From Sedimentisphaerales bacterium (lineage in GTDB: Bacteria > Planctomycetota > Phycisphaerae > Sedimentisphaerales > SM23-30), in assembly GCA_030640865.1 (NCBI GenBank), contig DAOWIP010000389.1, forward strand, positions 1 to 11,698: a DNA stretch of 11,698 nucleotides, given 5' to 3'. Below the pieces are notes generated by a model, which made no database searches, had not been told where the DNA came from, and saw nothing but the letters and a program-made list of their open reading frames with translations. Position 1 is the stretch's first letter, and each line of letters opens with the position of its first letter. Shown piece after piece: positions 1 to 6,115 of this stretch. The position numbers were made by a program, and so were the translations under genes.

Positions 1-918
1 CGGGTCATTATTGATGAACTCGTTACGCATGCTTATCTTCTCAGCAGGAGTTATCGACTGCTGCTGAGGATGAGAAAGCAATTCGATCTGAGTGTGCAAC
101 TGCAGGCGGCGGTTTTCAAGACCAGACAATTCCGTTTGGATTACCTCGACGTTTTTAATCATCATATTCTGGAGACCCTCCAGAGAATCAGCCCCATATT
201 GCTTGGCCAGCAACTGAATTTCTCCCCGCTGTGTCTGGATTTTGCCCAAGAGGATTTTTCGTTCATCCTCCAGTAAGTTCAACCTTCTATTTTCCCCCTC
301 AAGAGACGACGATTCAATAACACTCATATAAGACTGAATAAAAGAGTTGACAATCTGCTCGGCCTCACGAGGGTTTCGGCTGGTCATAGTAACACCCAGC
401 CACTGGGTTCGTCTGATGGGCGCTACAATAATAGCGCCATTCGCCAAAGCGCCTTTCAATATCACTACCGGGTCCGAGGCGCCATTTCCGCCTGACAAGA
501 CTCTTTTCCACTCAGAAATACGATCCGTCGGTGGGTTGAAAAATTCCAGATTTTTATCCTTCAGATTATCAGCTACTCGCTGTAGCACATTATTGCTGGT
601 CATAATCCTGGCCTGAGTGTTCATGAAAGATTCATATTTAGATATTTCACCGGTATCCCTTTCGCCCGTTAACGGATTGGTTAAAATCGGCGCGACTTCT
701 ATGGCCCCGGTGGTATCATAGTGCGGCAGTATTAAATACCACACTGCAGGAACTCCGGCTCCGGAGAGCAAAATAAAAGTGAACAACACGATGTACCAGC
801 GGCCCAAAACGAGACGTGCCATGTTTGTCGAAGATTCGCCTTGAGGCTCCAAAGATTCCTCATAAGAGGCATATTCCGGTTGGATTTGACTTTGTTGATG
901 TTGTGTTAAATTATTCAT
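1..918 (-). CDS. Wzz/GumC-type polysaccharide chain-length determinant, C-terminus cut off by window edge
   Basis: The reading frame starts at ATG 918 and stays open for 306 codons to base 1, so the end of the protein lies outside. Residues 1-35 are a polar cytoplasmic tail. Residues about 38-64 form a first membrane segment (RWYIVLFTFILLSGAG), followed by a periplasmic Wzz-like region. From about residue 205 to 285 the sequence is rich in E, K, Q, R and L, as expected for the long coiled coil of this family. Such proteins sit in the inner membrane and control the length and export of O-antigen or exopolysaccharide; many end in a second membrane segment and some in a tyrosine kinase domain, neither of which can be seen here. 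A good ribosome site (GAGAGGG at 926-932, 7 nt spacing) supports the start. It is last in the visible gene train, after the exosortase fusion, as in known exosortase/exopolysaccharide loci. The family call rests on architecture rather than a diagnostic motif. Confidence 0.85.
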   Translation of the reverse strand, partial: MNNLTQHQQSQIQPEYASYEESLEPQGESSTNMARLVLGRWYIVLFTFILLSGAGVPAVWYLILPHYDTTGAIEVAPILTNPLTGERDTGEISKYESFMNTQARIMTSNNVLQRVADNLKDKNLEFFNPPTDRISEWKRVLSGGNGASDPVVILKGALANGAIIVAPIRRTQWLGVTMTSRNPREAEQIVNSFIQSYMSVIESSSLEGENRRLNLLEDERKILLGKIQTQRGEIQLLAKQYGADSLEGLQNMMIKNVEVIQTELSGLENRRLQLHTQIELLSHPQQQSITPAEKISMRNEFINNDP

Positions 919-925
919 TTACTTT

Positions 926-932
926 CCCTCTC
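926..932 (-). promoter_or_regulatory. Ribosome binding site of the chain-length determinant gene
   Basis: On the minus strand this reads GAGAGGG, 7 nt before ATG 918. It is one of the clearest Shine-Dalgarno matches in the window and fixes the start of the gene. Confidence 0.65.
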
Positions 933-967
933 TATATATTTTACCAATCGTTTTATAGCCAATTGGT

Positions 968-1000
968 ATAATGACGAATTAAGAAACCATAATGACGAAT
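968..1000. repeat. Pair of 12-bp direct repeats upstream of the chain-length gene
   Basis: ATAATGACGAAT occurs at 968-979 and again at 989-1000, identical, with a 21-bp start-to-start distance (two helical turns). It lies 50-80 bp upstream of the Wzz-like start codon, where a transcription factor could bind, but it may equally be a short dispersed repeat like the others in this gap. The repeat is directly seen; any regulatory role is a guess. Confidence 0.5.
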
Positions 1001-1027
1001 GAATAAATCAGTTGTGAGTTAATAGCA

Positions 1028-1063
1028 CACGGATGACACAGATACAACGGATTGGCACTGATT
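1028..1063. repeat. Degenerate 9-nt-period tandem repeat
   Basis: Four consecutive 9-nt units can be read: CACGGATGA, CACAGATAC, AACGGATTG, GCACTGATT. They share an AC(A/G)GAT core with the better conserved array at 1071-1105 just beside it, so this looks like a decayed member of the same family. Confidence 0.55.
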
Positions 1064-1070
1064 TTTTTGT

Positions 1071-1105
1071 CCGCAGATTACGCAGATTGCACAGATTAAA
1101 GATGA
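1071..1105. repeat. 35-nt dispersed repeat, copy 1 (three 9-nt units)
   Basis: The element contains three tandem 9-nt units (CGCAGATTA, CGCAGATTG, CACAGATTA) followed by AAGATGA. A second copy at 8149-8183, in another intergenic gap and in the same orientation, matches at 33 of 35 positions; both differences are A/G changes. It has no coding potential I can support. Confidence 0.85.
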
Positions 1106-1125
1106 ATAAGTTGTAAGTGAACAGT

Positions 1126-1141
1126 ATGGGCTGAAGCCCAT
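1126..1141. repeat. Perfect small palindrome in the gap after the exosortase fusion gene
   Basis: ATGGGCT (1126-1132) and AGCCCAT (1135-1141) are perfect inverted arms around GA. In RNA this would more realistically be a 6-bp stem with a four-base loop. It starts 22 bp beyond the stop codon of the fusion gene in the direction of transcription. No run of T follows, so a classical intrinsic terminator is not supported; it may be a dispersed palindrome or a transcript-stabilising hairpin. Confidence 0.55.
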
Positions 1142-1162
1142 CCTACCTGGCTGCCACCCAAA

Positions 1163-3169
1163 TCAACTACTACCACCGGAGTGGGTGATTAGTATTTCCT
1201 CCTCTTTATTCTCGTCAGGCATCGTAGTAAGTTTAGTCAGGATCAATAATTCCAGTACGACTATCGCCAGGGCAAGCGGCATCATAGCGTAACCGCCAAA
1301 ATCGTGAAATGCCTTTTCCCAAAACTCGCCTTCCAACATAGTGAAGGCAATGGATGTTATCGTCAGACGAATAGTATTGCACAACAGCGCAATCGGTAAA
1401 GCTGAAAAGATCAGAATAAGCTTTTCCCACCATTGACGCTTCACGAGCAGAGTAACCAAGCCGATAATGACGAAGAAGGCAGTTATCATTCGCAGGCCAT
1501 TGCAGGCCTCGGCTACGGCAACCGTGGTATCGCCGAGATGAATGATATTGCCTTCCCTTGTTATCTCGTAATCGAGCGTCTCAAGGCAAAATACAGCCGA
1601 AGAGGTGGACCAACTCTGTAAAGGTATTGTTATCATAGCCTCAAATCTTCTTGGCAGAGGCAGCATAAGACATAAAAATAACAGGATGGTTATCGATTTA
1701 CGTAAATAACTCCAGCCAAACAACAAAAGTATCAGACCGACGAGACACACTATCAACGAGAACCGTTCGGCAGAGCCGTACAAAAAATATAAGCCAAACA
1801 CTCGCAAACCAAAAGCGGCCAGTAAAGCCGCCATGCCCCACAAAAACGAAGGACGGGGCCGGCATCGGCTGAACTTTTCCCGACGTGTCCAGGTGATATA
1901 AGCGGCCAGAAAAGGTACCAGAAGCCCTATGGAATACTCATCGCTTCTGTTCCATACGGACCATAGCTCCCTGATAGTGGACCAATAAGACCAGAACAAA
2001 GCCGATAGAACCGCCACCACGCCGGGATACCACAAGACACTTCCGGCTGCTGTTTTTTTGGTCTGATCGGAAGGGTTTATTTCTGCTATACCTTGTGGTT
2101 TTGATGTTAAGGTTCGTAGTGGACGAACTGTTTTATTTTTCAGACCTGTGGTTTCGCTAATGGTGTTTTTTGATTTACCCTCTCTGGTAACCGGCAAAGT
2201 CAGGCACTCAAAACTCCCGCCGTCAGCCACCTGTGTATTGCTATCTATCAGGCAGTGTTGTATTTCGCATTCATTCCGCACCCGAACGTTGTCCCAGAGC
2301 ACACTACGAGCAATCAGGCAGTTCCGGCCAATATTAACGTTTCTGCCGATAACCGCCGGGCCGAAAATAATTGAGTCCCCGTCAACAACCGCACCATCCA
2401 GGATAATCGCCGGGCCATATATGCGAGCGGTTTTATCGAGGCGGGCGGCAGGACTCACCCAAACGTTCCGACCATTAAGTGCTTTGTGTAACGGCAGGTT
2501 TATGTCTGTCCGATTGGTATTCTCGAGATAGATCGACATTGCCCGGAGGTACCCGGGCCGATCACGAAAGCTGCCCACCGATTGTGAAAGGCATACGGTA
2601 TTTACAGTTTTCCCCTTCTGGATTATGTCCGGGATAAGTTTTTCCTTAATATCACAATATACATCAAGCGGGATAAGCTCCAGCACAGAAGGCTCACACA
2701 AATAAATCCCCGCTGCCTCGCTTTCGAGATACCGTTTGTCCGATATAGGATTCAATGCGACCGTCAGGTCGGACCCGGCCCGGCAATGCTCCTGCGCCAA
2801 TTTATTTATGTCCGGCGGAGATACCATATTGGCCTGGATGAGCAGTAATAGTGAATCGTTGCCCGAGGCCGCTTTACGCAAACAGCCGGCTGTGCCCAGT
2901 GGGAGAGTTTCGTTCAGGAAATTAAGCTGCATGTCGAGCCGGCCGTCAATGGCTTCCCGCAGTTTTGTATTGTCACCAGCAGAACAGATCGCGGCCCGAT
3001 TTATTCCCTGCCGTTTCAGTTCGCGCAGCAGGTGCTCCAGAACCGGGATGTTTCCGATCGGCCATAAAGACGAAGGTAATGACGAGGTCAGTGAACAACG
3101 ACCAAAATCATAGCCGCCCGCCAGGACAACAGCTTCAATATTACGTTGATTTTCGGATTTATGCTTCAT
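1163..3169 (-). CDS. Fusion of a degenerate sugar-nucleotidyltransferase/hexapeptide protein with an exosortase
   Basis: This 668-residue protein joins two families. Residues about 11-225 resemble a sugar-phosphate nucleotidyltransferase (VVLAGG at 14-19, PLGTAG at 90-95), and about 233-315 are hexapeptide-type repeats (YGPAIILDGAVVDGDSIIFG). A polar linker (about 325-376) leads to a multi-helix membrane domain (379-647) that is an exosortase: AEACNGLR with Cys556, NTIRLT with Arg601 and FHDFGGY with His622 give the expected Cys-Arg-His triad. Exosortases are inner-membrane transpeptidase-like enzymes that process C-terminal sorting signals such as PEP-CTERM. The nucleotidyltransferase part looks eroded: the glycine/arginine loop reads GGYDFGRCSL instead of GGxGTRL, the usual PK lysine is Ser, and the usual GD metal-binding position reads QANM. 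Near the start of the exosortase domain, EYSIGLLVPF has Ile414 where His is common. The start (ATG 3169) has no clear ribosome site. An internal TTG at 2035 with GGAAG nearby could give the exosortase alone, but I consider that unlikely. Confidence 0.9.
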   Translation of the reverse strand: MKHKSENQRNIEAVVLAGGYDFGRCSLTSSLPSSLWPIGNIPVLEHLLRELKRQGINRAAICSAGDNTKLREAIDGRLDMQLNFLNETLPLGTAGCLRKAASGNDSLLLLIQANMVSPPDINKLAQEHCRAGSDLTVALNPISDKRYLESEAAGIYLCEPSVLELIPLDVYCDIKEKLIPDIIQKGKTVNTVCLSQSVGSFRDRPGYLRAMSIYLENTNRTDINLPLHKALNGRNVWVSPAARLDKTARIYGPAIILDGAVVDGDSIIFGPAVIGRNVNIGRNCLIARSVLWDNVRVRNECEIQHCLIDSNTQVADGGSFECLTLPVTREGKSKNTISETTGLKNKTVRPLRTLTSKPQGIAEINPSDQTKKTAAGSVLWYPGVVAVLSALFWSYWSTIRELWSVWNRSDEYSIGLLVPFLAAYITWTRREKFSRCRPRPSFLWGMAALLAAFGLRVFGLYFLYGSAERFSLIVCLVGLILLLFGWSYLRKSITILLFLCLMLPLPRRFEAMITIPLQSWSTSSAVFCLETLDYEITREGNIIHLGDTTVAVAEACNGLRMITAFFVIIGLVTLLVKRQWWEKLILIFSALPIALLCNTIRLTITSIAFTMLEGEFWEKAFHDFGGYAMMPLALAIVVLELLILTKLTTMPDENKEEEILITHSGGSS

Positions 3170-3245
3170 TGGACAAAAGTCAGAAGTCAGAAGAATAAAT
3201 AAAACAAAAGATAACGAAGGAAACGAAGAAAATGATTAAGCGCCT

Positions 3246-3291
3246 CACCTCTTTGCCTTCAGCAAACAAGTTTGCCTACGGCAAAAAGGTG
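3246..3291. repeat. Long imperfect hairpin between the NadE-like and fusion genes
   Basis: Two 22-nt arms (3246-3267 and 3270-3291) pair at 18 of 22 positions around an AA loop. The outer ends read CACCT and AGGTG, with inner GCAAAC/GTTTGC. The same CACCT...AGGTG ends occur in the hairpin at 6036-6060, and what follows is loosely similar in both places (CCGCCCAGG here, GCACCCCAGC there). It probably belongs to a family of small palindromic intergenic elements. Confidence 0.65.
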
Positions 3292-3326
3292 CCGCCCAGG
3301 AGATTTTTCATTACAGAGGGAGGGAG

Positions 3327-3345
3327 CACGGCCGACACGGCCGTG
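3327..3345. repeat. GC-rich perfect hairpin downstream of the NadE-like gene
   Basis: CACGGCC (3327-3333) and GGCCGTG (3339-3345) are perfect 7-bp arms around GACAC. It lies 18 bp beyond the NadE-like stop codon on the transcribed strand. Downstream on that strand comes a C/T-rich tract rather than a run of T, so it is at best a weak terminator or an RNA-processing/stability hairpin. Confidence 0.6.
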
Positions 3346-3363
3346 GCACACTATATTTCCTTC

Positions 3364-4344
3364 TCAATAGGTATTGACTAACAAAGGCGGAGCGTGCAGA
3401 TAAGCCGCGCTGCTCCGCTTATGGTCGATGTCCTCATAGACGCGATGTACCTGCTCGGTGGTTAATCCGGCGGCCGAGGCCACGTCGGCGGGAGAAATGT
3501 CGTGGTTCTTACCGTAAAGGCAGAGGTCCATCTTGTCATAAGAGACAGAAAAGAAAAACTCCTCCTGGCTCTGCGGCAGAGAATATGTATCCGTGGTCGG
3601 CGGACGACGACGTATCTCCTCAGGAACGCCGAGATATTCGGCCATTTGATACACCTGAGTTTTATAAAGATGAGCGATCGGCTTTATGTCGGCGGCGCCG
3701 TCGCCGAGCTTGACGAAAAAGCCCTGATCGTATTCCTGCCGATTGGGTGTGCCGGTTACGGCAAAATTGAGCCGATCCGCATGGTAATATTCCAGCATCT
3801 TCCGCGTCCGCTGTTTAAAATTAGAAGCGGCCACGATCCCAAGATAAGCGGAATACGTCAGCCTGGCCTTTATTTCCTTACCCTCCGGAGATTGAGCAAC
3901 AACTGAAAAAATTCGGTATTTGTTCCCGTCCATCAGGTTCGGAAGGACAATTTTGCATTTATAGTCGGGATTGTACTCAGGGATTACTTCCCTGATGGCC
4001 TCGTCCCGGAGCCGATAGCAGCCCAGCGAATCTAAAATGTGGGTTATGTCTTCGTGGGCCATTTCTATATCAAGGTGTTCGGCGACAAGTCGGCTGAGTT
4101 CGAGCGTTTCCGGGGAAGATTCTCTTTCAGGCATCAGAAGCCCGAAGACCCTCTCTTTACCCAATGCCCGCGTACAAAGAGCACCGACCACACTGCTGTC
4201 GATACCCCCCGAAAGGGCCACGATGACGCCGCGTTTGCGTAGCTGTTTCAAGACTAATTCGCGAATTGCCCGGGTAATAATTTCGGTTTCACGGGCGCAA
4301 TCGAGCTTTAGCGTATCGGCGGAAAATGTTGGTTCGGTTGTCAT
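3364..4344 (-). CDS. nadE: NAD+ synthetase (NadE)-type ammonia-dependent amide synthetase
   Basis: Starting at ATG 4344 this gives 326 residues. It carries the pyrophosphatase P-loop SGGIDSS (45-51), GTPNRQE (198-204), the run GDGAADIKPIAHLYK (214-228) and a C-terminal HKR (308-310), all typical of NadE. That enzyme adenylates nicotinate adenine dinucleotide and amidates it with ammonia. There is no N-terminal nitrilase (glutaminase) domain. The protein is longer than the roughly 275 residues of E. coli NadE, mainly through about 50 extra residues between about 104 and 163. An in-frame TTG at 4350, with GGA 7 nt upstream, is an alternative start. The acyl ligase stop lies 40 bp upstream, so the two are probably co-transcribed. 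Family membership is clear. Whether it makes NAD or amidates a pathway intermediate is not; the locus context favours a dedicated role, and that is inference. Confidence 0.87.
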   Translation of the reverse strand: MTTEPTFSADTLKLDCARETEIITRAIRELVLKQLRKRGVIVALSGGIDSSVVGALCTRALGKERVFGLLMPERESSPETLELSRLVAEHLDIEMAHEDITHILDSLGCYRLRDEAIREVIPEYNPDYKCKIVLPNLMDGNKYRIFSVVAQSPEGKEIKARLTYSAYLGIVAASNFKQRTRKMLEYYHADRLNFAVTGTPNRQEYDQGFFVKLGDGAADIKPIAHLYKTQVYQMAEYLGVPEEIRRRPPTTDTYSLPQSQEEFFFSVSYDKMDLCLYGKNHDISPADVASAAGLTTEQVHRVYEDIDHKRSSAAYLHAPPLLVNTY

Positions 4345-4384
4345 AGTCAAATAGTATTCCGTATGTTCTATGTTAAGATATACG

Positions 4385-5989
4385 TCATATAGCTAAAGTG
4401 TTACTTTTTTTCAGTTTTTTTTTGTCGATTTTTCCGTTCGTGGTTTTCGGCAGGGACTCCACAAAGACCACGTATTTAGGCACGGCGAATGTTTCCATAT
4501 TTTGTGAGCAAAATTTCAACACGTCTTTTTCGGTTAGTATTGTTTCCGGGGCCAGTACGATAAAAGCCTTTATGGCCTGGCCGAAGATTTCGTCGGGCAC
4601 ACCAATCACGGCGGCCTCGGCCACGCCCGGCATGGTACAAATGCCGTTTTCAACCTCTTTGGCGCTGATTCGCTCACCCTTGCTTTTAATCATATCGTCT
4701 CTTCGGCCAAGGAAATAAAGGAATCCCTGTTCGTCCCTGCGAAACTGGTCGCCCGAATAGAGAATCCTATCAGCGGGATAATCGCCGGCCTTATAAGTTT
4801 GGGCGGAAAGTTCCGGGTCGCTCCAGTATCCCTGCATAACGTTCGAGCCACGAATAATCAATTCTCCGGTCTGTTCGGCGGGAACTTCCCGGCCGTCTTC
4901 GTCCACAACAAAGACTTCAGAATTGGGCATAGCCCTGCCGACAGATGAAGGTCTCCGGTCCAGTTCGGCAGGGGGCATGTAACCGACCCGCTTGCACTCG
5001 GTCAGGCCGAACATCGAAAAGATTTTCACCTGTGGGAATATGGTTCTGAGCCTGCGGATGTGCTCTACGGGCAGGGCGGCTCCGGTGTTGGTTATATACT
5101 TTAATGTGCTGAAATCATATTTTCCGATATTCTGCATTCGTAATAACATCGCTACAATAGTTGGCACGACGGGAAATCCGGTTACTTTTTCCAGGGCTAT
5201 GCGTTCGAGAACTCTGTGCAGGTACATAAAAGACGTTTCCAAAACCACCGTGCCGCCGAACATAAAGGCCATTATGACCTGGTACAAGCCGTAATCAAAC
5301 GAAAGCGGTAAAACGGTCAGAATGATGTCATCCTCGGAATTGTCGATGTACTGAATGATACTGCGGGCCGCTGATATCATATTATGGTGGGTGCACATGA
5401 CACCCTTGGGTTGGCCGGTTGAGCCGGACGTGTAAATCAGCGAAGCCAGATCCACATCAATGCATCGCGGCAAGTTATGGTTTGTCTGATGATTCCGATC
5501 CGCCGACCGATCGGCAAGTGGCGAGAAAATATCGTCCCAGCACATTTGTGAACAGGACAGGCCGTCCGGCATTTTCGCCTTCGGCCCAACCCAGACAGTA
5601 GTAATTTCCGAAGCCGAATCGCCGAGCGCATCGCGGATAACTTTTACCTTGTTTGTATGAGTGATCAAAACTTGGGCACTGGAGTTTTGCAGGATATACT
5701 TCAGTTTGGGTCCCTTAACGGATGCCTCCAGAAGGATAAAGGTCGCCGCGGCTTTAAGGATACCATATAACGCAATAACCATTTCCGGTGAGTTGTTAAG
5801 GAGAACAACAACTCGATCATGACGTTGTACGCCCGCTTTCATCAACGCAGCGGCCAGGTGGGTCGAATGTCGATCAAGCTGTTGATATGTCCATCGCTGT
5901 TGGCCATAAATAAGGGCATGCTTATCCGGGAATCGCCGGGCCGATCGCGAAAGCCATTCGTGTACTAAAACAGGGTCGAATTCTATCAT
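4385..5989 (-). CDS. Class I adenylate-forming acyl ligase, exosortase-locus type
   Basis: This 534-residue protein has the full ANL-superfamily motif set: the AMP-binding loop YTSGSTGQPKG (186-196), MFGLTE (326-331), SGD (412-414), the hinge GRRDDMIKSKGERIS (428-442) and the C-terminal catalytic lysine in NGK (Lys520). Such enzymes activate a carboxylic acid as acyl-AMP and pass it to CoA or to a carrier-protein thiol. The stretch MFGLTECKRVGYMPP with the following RRPSSVGRAMPN resembles the AMP-forming ligases that accompany exosortase A systems, as I recall them. No carrier protein is visible in the window, so the acceptor is unknown. The start ATG 5989 gives the expected N-terminus, but no good ribosome site precedes it. 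It follows the AsnB-like gene by 126 bp containing two hairpins and precedes the NadE-like gene closely. Substrate cannot be read from sequence. Confidence 0.9.
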   Translation of the reverse strand: MIEFDPVLVHEWLSRSARRFPDKHALIYGQQRWTYQQLDRHSTHLAAALMKAGVQRHDRVVVLLNNSPEMVIALYGILKAAATFILLEASVKGPKLKYILQNSSAQVLITHTNKVKVIRDALGDSASEITTVWVGPKAKMPDGLSCSQMCWDDIFSPLADRSADRNHQTNHNLPRCIDVDLASLIYTSGSTGQPKGVMCTHHNMISAARSIIQYIDNSEDDIILTVLPLSFDYGLYQVIMAFMFGGTVVLETSFMYLHRVLERIALEKVTGFPVVPTIVAMLLRMQNIGKYDFSTLKYITNTGAALPVEHIRRLRTIFPQVKIFSMFGLTECKRVGYMPPAELDRRPSSVGRAMPNSEVFVVDEDGREVPAEQTGELIIRGSNVMQGYWSDPELSAQTYKAGDYPADRILYSGDQFRRDEQGFLYFLGRRDDMIKSKGERISAKEVENGICTMPGVAEAAVIGVPDEIFGQAIKAFIVLAPETILTEKDVLKFCSQNMETFAVPKYVVFVESLPKTTNGKIDKKKLKKSNTLAI

Positions 5990-6035
5990 AGGAAGATATT
6001 TTTTTGTAACGGTTCAGATTTTCAGGCGAAGAACG

Positions 6036-6060
6036 CACCTTTCTGATACGCAGAAAGGTG
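6036..6060. repeat. Perfect 10-bp hairpin upstream of the acyl ligase gene
   Basis: CACCTTTCTG (6036-6045) and CAGAAAGGTG (6051-6060) are perfect inverted arms around ATACG. It lies 46 bp upstream of the ligase start codon, inside the AsnB-ligase gap. On the transcribed strand no T run follows. The CACCT/AGGTG ends and the adjacent CCCAG-containing flank recall the hairpin at 3246-3291, suggesting one element family. A terminator, attenuator or RNA-stability role is possible but unproven. Confidence 0.65.
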
Positions 6061-6079
6061 GCACCCCAGCCTCACGATG

Positions 6080-6096
6080 GCCGGCGAGACGCCGGC
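6080..6096. repeat. GC-rich 7-bp hairpin just after the AsnB-like gene
   Basis: GCCGGCG (6080-6086) and CGCCGGC (6090-6096) pair perfectly around AGA. It starts 20 bp past the AsnB-like stop codon on the transcribed strand and is not followed by a T run. Placed tandem with the hairpin at 6036-6060, it could slow or stabilise the message between the two genes. Confidence 0.55.
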
Positions 6097-6115
6097 GATA
6101 CAGGTTTAGAGTGTC

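Noticed and set aside
70..616. Plus-strand open frames at 70-276 and 347-616
   Set aside because: They lie antisense to the Wzz-like frame, which has a membrane segment, coiled coil and ribosome site; the plus-strand products show no recognisable features.
1028..1105. Possible CRISPR array from the periodic repeats
   Set aside because: Units are 9 nt with no spacers between them, only three or four copies, and no cas genes nearby.
2033..2035. Internal TTG start producing a stand-alone exosortase
   Set aside because: GGAAG is only 4 nt upstream and the frame is continuous with the N-terminal domain; nothing else supports a separate gene.
2148..3198. Several plus-strand frames antisense to the exosortase fusion
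   Set aside because: The minus-strand frame carries clear nucleotidyltransferase-like, hexapeptide and exosortase motifs; the antisense products are shadows.
3327..3345. Intrinsic terminator after the NadE-like gene
   Set aside because: The stem is good, but no U-rich tract follows on the transcribed strand, so I list it only as a hairpin.
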